Notes under the pieces: model-generated
Databases searched by the model: none
What the model was told of the DNA's origin: nothing
Seen by the model: the letters and a program-made list of their open reading frames with translations, nothing else
Assembly (NCBI GenBank): GCA_001600875.1
Contig: BCLD01000003.1
Location: 707,036 to 723,750, forward strand
Length of the DNA stretch: 16,715 nt
Source of the DNA: Solicoccozyma terricola
Lineage: Eukaryota; Basidiomycota; Tremellomycetes; Filobasidiales; Piskurozymaceae
Reading direction: 5' to 3'
Position numbers and translations under genes: made by a program
Shown: positions 8,841 through 16,715 of the stretch, piece by piece
Layout of the letters: each line of letters begins with the position of its first letter
Numbering within the stretch: the stretch's first letter is position 1

Positions 8841-9533
8841 GGCAGTGAGGATGGTGAGGATGGTGAGGATGGTGAGGACGCCGTGGATGCTATGGACACT
8901 GTGGATGCTGTCCAACTCGTCTCCACCATATCGGCTTCAACTGTTTTTTCCCGCCGATCGATCTAAAAATGGAGCCCCTCGAGCTAGAATTCGCAGGTAA
9001 AATGTTGTCGAAGGGCGTTGTCAGGTGACGAAGGTCAGCTTCCTGCTTTCTCGATGTATACATGTCATTCGCACATCATCGAGGGGATACAGACAATGTT
9101 AACATGGTAGATCATACCCAACATTCAAACGCAGGCCCCGCCTTTTCCTTCTAACATGACGCTTATTGGAGAACCCCCCTCCCCGCTCCCTATGTAGCGA
9201 TCGCCCACTGCTGACAACGAACACTTTCTCCGTCCTGTAACGACTCTTGTATCCCTTTGATTGATTCGAAGTGTATAGCGGAAGTGGCTGTTGAACCAAA
9301 GACGAGGAAAGTGTGTTCCCCCCGCCGGTTCGCGTGGTAGCAATGACGGATATCCCTCCCAACTTGGAGTGGGGGAAAGCAAAACCAACACAACAACTTT
9401 GCACCACTTGTGACTGACTTTACCTTGTACACCTCGGGGGCGTTTGACATTTGATAGTCGAAACACTTCGGGTTGAGTGTATGACGGCGTAGGAGGAATT
9501 GACGCAGGTCCTTTGTTTATTTTTTCCCCCCGA
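8841..9533 (-). promoter_or_regulatory. Upstream region of the DUF1295 gene
   Basis: This 693-nt gap lies between the DUF1295 start and the stop of the next minus-strand gene. Apart from the minisatellite next to the start codon, I see no conserved protein segment, tRNA or strong repeat. Overlapping minus-strand frames between about 9099 and 9547 give unfamiliar proteins in three competing frames and no family motif. They are most likely UTR and promoter sequence, though a small non-coding RNA cannot be excluded. Confidence 0.4.
8844..8879. repeat. Minisatellite with unit GGTGAGGAT, second array
   Basis: Four 9-bp units: AGTGAGGAT, GGTGAGGAT twice, and GGTGAGGAC. It starts four bases upstream of the DUF1295 gene's chosen start, so it lies in its 5' leader. 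If the ATG at 8915 were used, the sense strand would encode repeated Leu-Thr-Ile. Confidence 0.8.
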
Positions 9534-10923
9534 TCAGACCAAGCCACCTCTGATCAATAGCGTTGTAAAATCCTCGTAAGACAGTCCTCGTTTACCCGGT
9601 TGAGTAGAGAACAATTGGATCATCTCTGTGAGCTGGGGGTGATTGAAAATCGTGGGTCGAATAATAAGCATTCCATCGCCACCTTGAATCCATTCGAACC
9701 ACTTTTTGGGAACTCACTTCATCATCACCCCAAGTCTCACCCATTATCCCAGCCCATCGTTTCACTTGTTCTCTACCCAATAACCTCTGTCCTCTTTCTC
9801 GTGTTGAACCTTCGAACATTGTTTCCCACATTCTAGAGATGAATTGTTTTTGATCATGGGATAATTTGATTTGAGGGTTATCGATTCGCATTGAAGGGTC
9901 GGACGTTGGCGGCGGCGGTGGTGGTGGTGGTCGATGACGTCTACGTGATTTATTTGATGGATTTTTATCGTTGTAATTGTTGTCGTTGTCTTTATCATCT
10001 TCATCATCAGAGATAGATGAAAGTGGTGAATCTAAACCATCATCTTCTTGTCCTACGCCTTTATATTCATCTTCCGAATCGTCATCCATATCAAATTCAT
10101 CATCCCGTCCTACTTGTTCTTCTTCGTCCACTTCTCCTTCTTGTTCAACCTCCATCATTGCAGCGCAAACCGCTCTAAAATCTCGTTTCGTAGCACCGGT
10201 GGATTGATCCATGGATTGAGATTGAAAAACAGCTAAAACGTCGGTGTCCCATTCGAGACCTAGAGATTCGATCGTAGCTGGAAGAGCGGAAAGTGGGAGA
10301 AGGTGGGGTGATGAGGCGGTGGTGGTGGTGGTGGTGGTGGTGGTGGTGGTTGCTCCTGGACGATCGGAAATAATATCGGATCCATCTTCTTCATCTGGGA
10401 TGAACCCACCACCACCACCACCACCACCACCGTCACCCATTTCTACATCCTCATCATCGACGACAAAACCTCCACCTCCATGCACCATCGACGTCGACTT
10501 TGAATCCACCTTCCTCTTCTTCCTCCCCGTCCCTCCTCGCCCTCCTCGTCCTCCTACATCTCTCAACGCCCGATCATACGCTCGATCTACCTCTCTACGC
10601 TGTCTTCGTGATAATGCTAGGAAATCAGCATCTAATTCTGGGTCTAGATCAGAGGAGAGATTGAGATCGAGGTGGGTGGATTTACGTTTGAGAGTGCCTG
10701 TTGCCGAGCGGGTTCGAGGTGGCTGGTGGGTGTTGGTGGGGTGGGGTGGGGTGGGGTGGGGAGGGAAGGGGAGGAGACGGTGGTCAGTGAGGGGTGCAAG
10801 GGGGCTGGGTGTGAGATGGTGGGTCTTACCATGATGGATGTGTTGTTGGTGGATGGTATGGTCGATGCTCGCTCTCTCTCCCTTGAGTCCATCCAACCAC
10901 GTCACTCGCTCCGTCCACTCCAT
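9534..10923 (-). CDS. Acidic low-complexity protein with EF-hand-like segments, probably nuclear
   Basis: Not a gene I can name. Three exons (10923-10830, 10697-9718, 9632-9534) give 390 aa. A basic GRKKRKV at about residues 89-95 has the core of a classical nuclear import signal. It is followed by Gly9 (121-129), Thr11 (148-158), a strongly acidic stretch (213-270), a basic patch SRRRHR and Pro8 (288-295). Two helical regions look like degenerate EF-hand pairs: TIESLGLEWDTDVLAVFQ with TKRDFRAVCAAMM, and DQKQFISRMWETMFEG through GREQVKRWAGIMGETW to LTEMIQLFS and LSYEDFTTLL. Canonical calcium-binding Asp residues are not seen, so calcium binding is doubtful. Intron 1 (10829-10698) is 132 nt, a multiple of three with no stop, so retention would give 434 aa; this border and the first exon are the least certain parts. 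Confidence 0.65.
10318..10350. repeat. Pure (GGT)11 coding microsatellite
   Basis: Eleven perfect GGT triplets on the plus strand encode eleven consecutive ACC threonine codons of the acidic EF-hand-like protein. Purity at the DNA level suggests recent slippage. A shorter mixed array encoding Gly9 lies at about 10408-10433, and one encoding Pro8 near 9910-9931. Confidence 0.9.
10738..10761. repeat. (GGGGT) array in intron 1 of the acidic protein gene
   Basis: Four GGGGT units and a final GGGG on the plus strand; in the sense direction this is a CCCCA array in the 3' part of the predicted intron. Confidence 0.8.
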
Positions 10924-10990
10924 CCCCCATGTCGTTCATGCCATCCACTCATCCGCTCGTAGCACACACATCATCGTCTCAACACCCAGA
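10924..10990. promoter_or_regulatory. Compact divergent promoter between the acidic protein gene and OTC
   Basis: Only 67 bp separate the predicted start codons of the minus-strand acidic protein gene (10923) and the plus-strand OTC gene (10991). Either both genes share one bidirectional promoter with overlapping leaders or the first exon of the acidic protein gene is miscalled. No clear TATA box is visible, and no exact TGACTCA (Gcn4-type) site was found, although CCACTCAT (about 10944-10951) resembles a degenerate half. Confidence 0.4.
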
Positions 10991-12739
10991 ATGATCGCTC
11001 GTCAATCTACCCTCAGACTATGTCTACCGACCACGGCTCGACCATCTCGGGTCAATGTCATCCCTCGTCTCGCTCTCACCACCACCACCGCCAACACCAC
11101 GGCAGCAGCTTTTCGTTCATTCTCTGACGCAGAGTCGTTGGTTCCGGAAGTCAGCAAACGACGAAGGGAGCCCAAGGTAGTCAAGGTCACTACCAATGAT
11201 GGGGATGACAGACGAGGTGAGTTGGGGTGTGGTACAACATTTCATCCACTTCTCCTCGTTCTCATCGACTGATTTGGCTTCCCAACCCAACCCAACCCAA
11301 CCACCCCGAAAAAAAAAAAAAATTCTCTCACCCAAACAGCCCGCAATCAACCAAGACCATCCACTCCCCCACATCTACTCACACTCGCTGATCTCTCAAT
11401 CGACCAACTTCAATCCATCCTACGTACCGCTCTAGCATTCAAGATCCTCAATCGTAGATCAGTTCGTGAATCTTTACCACGACAAAAAACAACTCCTTTT
11501 TACGGTTCATTACTTGGAAACACCGTCGCTTTGATTTTTTCAAAAAGAAGTACGAGAACTAGAGTCGCTTCGGAAACTTCGATAGCTAGTCTAGGTGGAC
11601 ATTCAATGTTTCTTGGGAAAGAGGATATTCAATTAGGTGTTAATGAGACTTTGGAGGATTCAGCAAAAGTTATCGGTAGTATGGTAGATGGGATCATGGC
11701 TAGAGTGTTTGCTCATGACGAGGTTGAGGTGAGTCGAGCGAGGGAGAGGGGGAGGGGGGAGGGGAGGAGATACCGGTTTATACTGACCTTCCCCTTCTTC
11801 TCATCAAGGCACTCGCAAACGGATCAGGCGTACCAGTAATCAACGCTCTTTCCGATCTTTGGCATCCAACTCAAATCCTAGCCGACCTTTTAACAATGTA
11901 TGAAATGTTCACTCCGAATCATTCAAATTGGTTATCCAATCTTGAAATATACCCTACTGCTCCTCAACAATCAGCACTTCGACAAGTTAACAAGTTGAAT
12001 ATTTTGGAATCGTTTAAAGGGAAAAAAGTAGCTTGGGTTGGGGATACTAATAATGTTTTAAATGATATGTTGGTTACTTTCCCGAGGTTGGGGATGACGA
12101 TCAGTGTAGCGAGTCCGAAGGGGTATGATAAAGTCGATGATAGGGTTTGGAAGAGGGTGTGAGTTGTGGATAGGGGGGGGGGGGGGAAGGACGATTTCTT
12201 GGATGCTGATTTTGAAACTCGGATGGGGAAAAACAGCATCGAAGGTGGTCATTCGGATAAAGTCATCTTGACTAATTCACCGGAAGAGGCTTTGAAGGAT
12301 GCAGATATCGCAGTGACAGATACATGGTGCGTTGTACGGCGTTCCTTTTTCCTGCCCCCCCCCCCAACTGATCCCCCCACCCCCCGACCCCCACCCCCAG
12401 GATATCCATGGGTCAAGAAGACGAAAAAGCAACTCGTCTATCCGCTTTCGCAGGATACCAAATCACCGAATCCCTCTGTACTAAAGCAGGCGCAAAACCA
12501 GATTGGAAATTCATGCATTGTTTACCTAGAAAACAAGAAGAAGTGGATGATGATGTGTTTTATGGAAAGAGGAGTGTCGTTTTTCAAGAAGCGGAGAATC
12601 GGAAATGGACGATTATGGCGTGTTTCGAGTGAGTCGTACTGGAGATAAGTAGTGGGTGGTGGGTAGTGGGGGTGGGTGGGAACTGACGAATTGGGCGTTC
12701 GGTACCACCAGTCATCTTATCGGACGATGGAAGATTTAA
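10991..12739 (+). CDS. Ornithine carbamoyltransferase, mitochondrial
   Basis: Makes citrulline from ornithine and carbamoyl phosphate in arginine biosynthesis, expected in the mitochondrial matrix. Six exons (10991-11216, 11340-11728, 11809-12158, 12237-12326, 12401-12628, 12712-12739) give 436 aa. The N-terminus is rich in Arg, Ser and Thr and lacks early acidic residues ([10 protein letters not shown] to about FRSFS), a typical presequence. Catalytic motifs are intact: SKRSTRTR (carbamoyl phosphate binding, 146-150), [11 protein letters not shown] (224 on), [23 protein letters not shown] (ornithine loop) and [21 protein letters not shown] (His391-Cys392-Leu393-Pro394). It is longer than the usual 330-370 aa, owing to the presequence with a linker and an insertion after LADLLT ([14 protein letters not shown]). 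Intron 3 was resolved to 12159-12236 because the nearer AG gives a 30-nt intron and an immediate stop. The fungal gene is usually named ARG3 or argB-type. Confidence 0.95.
11281..11322. repeat. CCCAA array and A14 tract in OTC intron 1
   Basis: Four CCCAA units at 11281-11300 are followed by an A14 run (11309-11322) just before the acceptor region of intron 1 (11217-11339). Confidence 0.75.
12173..12186. repeat. G14 homopolymer in OTC intron 3
   Basis: Fourteen G in the sense strand of intron 3 (12159-12236), close to its donor. It is the one tract in the window that is G rather than C in the sense of its gene. C11 (12355-12365) and further C runs reach the acceptor of the next intron. Confidence 0.8.
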
Positions 12740-13031
12740 AAGTAAGAAGCTGAATCGGAGTGGGAGGTGGTGAATTAGGGGTATCCTGTTAGGGATGAGA
12801 TGTTCGGAAACCAGAATAATATGATATCACGGGGTAACCTCGTATTACCCTCGAACAACTCCATATCCCAAAAGAAAAAGGAGAAAGATTCGCTACTTGA
12901 AACGCTCCGTATCCCGCCGGCTCAACGCTAGTTCCAATCAAGACATGGCAATTGATCTATATCACAGAGAGAGGACGGTCGATCAACGTTGGATTTGCCA
13001 TTTTGCCATTTCTGCCCTCAATAACCTCGAC
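12740..13031. other. Convergent intergenic region between OTC and the oligoribonuclease
   Basis: The 292-nt gap between two converging stop codons should hold both 3' UTRs. I see no exon or structured RNA. Small open frames on the plus strand have no recognisable content. Confidence 0.4.
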
Positions 13032-13568
13032 TCACTCTACCATCATTCCCAAATCCGACTCGGTTGCCGTCGTCGTCGTGGCTGATGGCGTTGGAGTAAT
13101 GATTGTATCCATTTTTGTGCTCGATATCGAAGATACAAACACCTCTCGTCTGTATCTCTCAAGTTCTGAAAGGGAAAAGAAAAAACGTCGCAAGGGAGAA
13201 AGAATAATGGCAAAATGAACATTAGATTTCGAGTTATAATGGCGATAGAAGGACTTACCAGCGATTGAAGCTCTAATATCATCCAAAGCTCTACAAAAAT
13301 GGTATCGATTTAAAGAAACACCCGTTTTTTTTGTTTTCGTTTGAGCTGCGCCGTTCGACTTGGAGAGTGCGTATTATAATTCCCCCAAAACGTACCGATG
13401 TGAGCTCTCATATTTTTCTGTTTGTTCTCGTCGTTTACTCTCGATTGGATACCAACGTCTGACAAGTTCCTGTGAGAGTTTATGACCGAAAGGGTGGGGG
13501 GGTAAAAGGGGTCAGTTGGTTGGTCGTCAAGATCAATTCGTGGGATCTCACTTTGATAGTGCTGACGT
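13032..13568 (-). CDS. Oligoribonuclease (REXO2/Orn), 3' exons only
   Basis: C-terminal part of a DEDDh 3'-5' exonuclease that degrades very short RNAs, in fungi commonly mitochondrial or cytosolic. Four exons on the minus strand are visible: 13568-13552 (a 17-nt microexon), 13469-13396, 13290-13259 and 13165-13032. They read DVSTIK, ELVRRWYPIESKRREQ, HRALDDIRASIAELERYRREVF and a Ser/Thr-rich tail ending DLGMMVE, about 85 residues. RRWYP and HRALDDIR are the signature of the third exonuclease motif, with its catalytic His and Asp. The upstream exons, which carry the first two motifs with the DxE residues, should lie above 13568 on this strand. That DNA is occupied by MIC60 coding sequence from 13688 on. 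The gene is therefore truncated in this sequence, by a real rearrangement or by misassembly. Confidence 0.82.
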
Positions 13569-13687
13569 CTGTATTTACGATTCGTTAAGGGATTTAACAT
13601 CATTCCATGCACCTTAACCGGGGGGGGGGGGGGGGTTTGGTTGGTCTTTGATCGAGGTCGGATAACTGACTTGGGATCTCGTAACAG
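13569..13687. other. Junction joining two half-introns, with a G16 tract
   Basis: Minus-strand bases from 13569 upward read as the 3' part of an oligoribonuclease intron: acceptor CAG, a CTTAAC branch-like word and a C tract (G16 on the plus strand, 13620-13635). Plus-strand bases up to 13687 read as the 3' part of a MIC60 intron: a CTGAC branch-like word about 20 nt before the acceptor ACAG (13684-13687). Neither half has a partner donor and upstream exon in the window. The join probably lies between about 13636 and 13662. Confidence 0.65.
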
Positions 13688-14503
13688 ACTCCGTGAAGAA
13701 GTCATCGCTCAGGGCATCGAGCTACAACGAAGATGGTTACGCTCAATCAAGGCTCAAGTCGAAACCGAGCGTGGAGGTCGTCTTGCCAAGCTCGACAACT
13801 TGACTTCATCATTCAAGCAACTCGAGCGAATCACCCTCGACAACTCTTCTCAACTCGACGCCAACGTCTCCCTTCACACCCTGTGGTCTGCACTTCGAGC
13901 CGTCCAAGCAAAGGCTGACAAGGGTGGTGTGGCTTTCGATGACGAGCTTCGAGTTCTAAAGAGTACTGCGGCCGCCCACGCTGCTGGAATCGACACCGAG
14001 ACTGCCAACGTCATTCAAGAGGTTATCAACTCGATCGAGGAGTCTGGCGCCGCCGTCGACGGTGTCAAATCCCTCCCTTCGCTCTCCGGTTGGTTCTCCA
14101 ACTCGCTTCTCCCAAAGATCCAGTCGGTATCACTCGTCCCTGCCGAGCACGAGGCCGGTGTTCTCAGTCACGTCGCTTCCGCTCTCCTCAGCAAAGTCTT
14201 GTTCACTCGAAAGGCCGGATTCGTGGAGGGTGACGATGTAGGCGCGGTATTGGCCAGGGCAGAATACTATTTGGGACAGAAGGACCTGGATATGGCAGCG
14301 AGGGAGGTCAACCAGCTATCTGGATGGGCAGGCAAGTTGGCAGGTGACTGGTTGCGTGAGGCAAGGAAGCGTTTGGCAGTTGAGCAGGCGTTGCAGGTGA
14401 GTCGTCGGATAATCATGTAGAGGCTGCCGTTCGCTGATACTTGTCACATCTATGACAGGTTGTTGCGATGGAAGCGACACTCAGTTCGTTGTTGCTCGTA
14501 TGA
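13688..14503 (+). CDS. MIC60/mitofilin, C-terminal exons only
   Basis: C-terminal part of the MICOS subunit that shapes cristae junctions at the mitochondrial inner membrane. Two exons (13688-14396, 14459-14503) encode about 251 residues. Recognisable stretches are LREEVIAQGIELQRRWLRSI, ERGGRLAKLDNLTSSFKQLE, SLHTLWSALRAVQ and the conserved mitofilin end ARAEYYLGQKDLDMAAREVN followed by QLSGWAGKLAGDWLREARKR and VEQALQVVAMEATLSSLLLV. Full-length fungal proteins are about 550-700 aa, with a presequence, one membrane span and a coiled coil; none of that is encoded upstream here. The exon opens in phase with an acceptor ACAG at 13684-13687, so it expects an earlier exon. An ATG at 13641 is in frame but lies in intron-like sequence. 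The gene is thus 5'-truncated at the same place as the oppositely oriented oligoribonuclease. Confidence 0.88.
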
Positions 14504-14815
14504 TGTGGGATGACAAGGGAAACGGAAAAAAATAAAAAGAGAAAGCATGTCTCCTCGAACAGAAGTGTCGGAGAAGCATTTGCTCAGGCGTAAGCACAAG
14601 ATAGACGATTGCTGCAATTCGAACCGCATGGGTAGTATACATATCCTTTTCAAACAAACTTGCACCCGAGGTGGTTGATAGACCAGAGGATGATTTTACA
14701 ACGATATTTAAGAAAGTATTGAAAAGATGAGGCAGATGCAAGTGGCGGAATCCCACCCATGATGAGATGAGCACGCATGTGTCCGGCGATGGTGAGATCC
14801 AACAGCCCGGTAACA
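14504..14815. other. Convergent intergenic region between MIC60 and the RanBP9/10-like gene
   Basis: This 312-nt stretch separates two converging stop codons (14503 and 14816) and should hold both 3' UTRs. It has an A-rich block (about 14527-14547) suited to transcript end signals. No gene is visible; a minus-strand frame continuing past 14816 is an alternative reading of the last RanBP9/10-like exon. Confidence 0.4.
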
Positions 14816-16715
14816 TCATCTCTCAGCGAGGTAATCGGAGAGCTCGAATGATCTACGGAACCTAAAGTACTGTTATTCCAGCCTCCGCTTTCATCAGTCA
14901 CCGTGCAGCCTGATCGGATTTCATCATAAAAAAAGACTCACGCTAGCCAATCGCTCCCACTCTGGACCTTCTTTGCTGGCAGACCAATCCGGCATTGGGC
15001 TCAGTCCGTGATCGACCATCAGCTTCCATAAGAAGGAAGTCTGCTTGACGGACATCTCGAGTAGTGCGTGTGGCGATTGGCCGGTATGGACTTTTTTATT
15101 TTTTCAAGGGGACAGCGATGGCCAGTCAGTATCAGTGAACTATCACGCCTCGGGAAAGAAGAACCCCCGCGACTCCGCTCACCCAAGATCGACCCGTTAA
15201 CCTGCTCAGCCAGAGCTATTCGCCTACCTTGATCCAAGTACCCTCTCAAAGGAGACCCCTCCATATCCGTATATGCCAACAAAGCACAGACATTCTCAAT
15301 CTCCTTGAGGTAAGCTCTAGATTCTTGTGGAGATAGAGACTTTGCAGTCGCATGCAAAGATTGAGCTCGATTCAACGCATGTAGAATTGATGTATCTCGA
15401 CCTGGCATTTGGCCTAACAAAGAACCCGTTGATTTCCCACCACCGCCGCCTGTCCCGGTCCCGGTCCCGTTCGCCGATGATCCCGCACCAACGAAGGGAG
15501 AGTCTGAGTGTATACTACTAGCCATGGAGCTGGGTGAGCTTGGGATGACCATATGCCTCAAACTCTCCACGAATTGTTGAATTTCGAGGTTTATCGAGAG
15601 AAAGTCAGGTCGGTCGTATACATCATGATAAGGGAATAAAGGAATGGAAGATGTGGAACCATTGGTGGAACCGTTTGTACTGTTGCGCACGCTACCCTTG
15701 TCAGAAGTTACATGACCGGGTAGTGATCGAAGTGGTGGTAACTCTGGACTGCTGGGTAGGCTTCGGGGTGGAGACTCTGGACTTGCCCGTTCCATTTCGG
15801 TGGTAAGATGTGTTTGATTCTCAGAGTTTCCGTTTGTTGAATTGCCATTGGTAATAGCCTTGGTACGCGGACGAGTCGTATCGAGGACAGAAGGGAACTG
15901 AAGACGAAGTGCGGAGATTGCTTCGGTTATTTCACCGACGATGATGTGATCGCAAATATCTAATATCCCGTTATCCCGACAATCAGTCGTTGAGATCCAT
16001 TCCCCCGCACCCGAAATTGCCTCGATGCACTCACTTTTCCGCTGTTGCATCTCCTCCAACGCCTCGTTCGATAACAAACCTTCTCCCTGGCCACCCACCG
16101 CATCCTCCGTTATCTCCATCTCCTGATCTACATCTCCACTCTCCTTGAGATCACCCACACTTGCCATCATCACATCGTCGATTTTTTCCCCATTCGATTC
16201 GCTGTCGTTCGGGGTTTCGTCCATTTGTACAGGATATCGTTTTCTTGTTTCTGACTCGGCGATTGAAGTCGATCTACTACTTGATAGTGATCCAGCTTCT
16301 TCGGAGAGGATGCGAGCGGTTGCGACGTAATTCGCCTGCGACAAGTAGTTGAGGACGAGAGAACGCTGTGAGAGTAGCCCGAATCATCCAACCAAACATC
16401 AGCGATGCTTTTCCACGCCCTCTGGTGTCTTTCTGATTCCCCATCCATCCATCCATCCATCCATCCATCCATCCATCCATCCATCCATCCATCCAACTCA
16501 CCGCCAACTCATCTCTAGCTCCATCCGCCAACTTTCCCAAAGAAACCCCTCCAGTCTTCCCATTCCCTTTCACTACATGCTCCCCCGTCGTAGTGGTGGT
16601 CGTCGCCGTCGTCATATTCGCAGCAGGATTAGCCATCCCTCGTCTATCTCTACTGATGGGTTCCGCCGTGACCGCTGACGTCGACGTCGAAGAGGATGAT
16701 GCGTGATTGTTCGGA
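14816..16715 (-). CDS. RanBP9/10-like LisH-CTLH-CRA protein, 5' end off window
   Basis: Minus-strand exons 16715-16502, 16365-16035, 15959-15183, 15090-14942 and 14869-14816 encode 507 residues, open to the right edge. [20 protein letters not shown] is a LisH motif. The CTLH helix follows across an intron as [20 protein letters not shown] and [11 protein letters not shown]. After a long Ser/Pro/Asn-rich insert comes the CRA region: [78 protein letters not shown]. This order is typical of RanBP9/RanBP10 and the yeast Gid1/Vid30 scaffold of the GID/CTLH ubiquitin ligase. A SPRY domain normally precedes LisH and should lie beyond 16715. The visible N-terminal 71 residues are Ser/Thr-rich linker. 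The last exon ([17 protein letters not shown], 17 aa) is the least certain. Confidence 0.86.
16442..16494. repeat. Tetranucleotide microsatellite (CATC)13 in an intron
   Basis: About thirteen uninterrupted CATC units on the plus strand, GGAT-type in the sense of the RanBP9/10-like gene. The array begins six bases after the intron donor (16501-16500), so it fills the 5' half of intron 16501-16366. Plus and minus open frames through it are repeat artefacts. Confidence 0.92.

Noticed and set aside
9099..9547. Minus-strand open frames of 86-140 codons upstream of the DUF1295 gene
   Set aside because: Three overlapping frames with no family motif, no supported splice structure and no consistent coding bias.
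10244..10834. Plus-strand frame of 196 codons with poly-Val and poly-Pro
   Set aside because: Antisense shadow of the acidic protein gene created by its triplet repeats.
10900..10951. Gcn4-type sites for OTC
   Set aside because: Only degenerate halves (CCACTCAT, GAGTGACG) are present; no TGACTCA.
12159..12188. A 30-nt intron in OTC ending at the AAG after the G14 tract
   Set aside because: It is shorter than any other intron here and the resulting frame stops after a few codons. The AG at 12235-12236 gives a normal 78-nt intron and the expected protein.
13641..13687. ATG at 13641 as a true MIC60 start
   Set aside because: The stretch has a branch-like CTGAC and an ACAG acceptor, and a protein starting there would lack the presequence, membrane span and coiled coil.

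Overview
The window reads as nuclear DNA from a basidiomycete fungus, most likely a Tremellomycete-type yeast. Almost every gene is cut into many short exons by introns of about 55-145 nt with GTGAGT/GTATGT donors. Intergenic gaps are short, and the proteins have the look of fungal mitochondrial and metabolic enzymes. The lineage is an inference from gene architecture and protein style; no rRNA is present to confirm it. One N (2094), many G or C homopolymers of 11-19 nt and one suspect junction suggest a draft assembly.

Layout. On the minus strand from the left edge: a zinc-dependent sorbitol/xylitol-type dehydrogenase (3' end off the window), an amidohydrolase-3 (YtcJ-like) hydrolase of 567 aa, a DUF1479 Fe(II)/2-oxoglutarate-type oxygenase of 526 aa, a DUF1295 multi-pass membrane protein of 396 aa, and an acidic nuclear-looking protein with degenerate EF-hand-like segments (390 aa). 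The last is divergent, with only 67 bp between start codons, from a plus-strand mitochondrial ornithine carbamoyltransferase (436 aa, six exons). The 3' exons of an oligoribonuclease (minus) and the 3' exons of the MICOS subunit MIC60/mitofilin (plus) follow, back to back. Both lack their 5' halves at the same place. Finally comes a RanBP9/10-like LisH-CTLH-CRA protein (minus) whose N-terminus, probably including SPRY, lies beyond the right edge. I rebuilt the exon structures by hand from splice sites, reading phase and protein family motifs; phases close in every gene called complete.

How the genes relate. Three products point to mitochondria (OTC, MIC60, and probably the DUF1479 protein), and oligoribonuclease is often mitochondrial as well. 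The dehydrogenase, amidohydrolase and oxygenase look catabolic, but nothing shows that they form one pathway.

Most worth a second look: the REXO2/MIC60 junction at 13569-13687, where two half-introns meet at a G16 tract; a decayed fragment of the amidohydrolase gene just downstream of the intact copy; a dehydrogenase intron whose 3' AG seems to be missing; an intron of more than 300 nt with no AG on its sense strand; and repeated C-homopolymers serving as intron pyrimidine tracts. I found no mobile element, CRISPR array, tRNA or rRNA.
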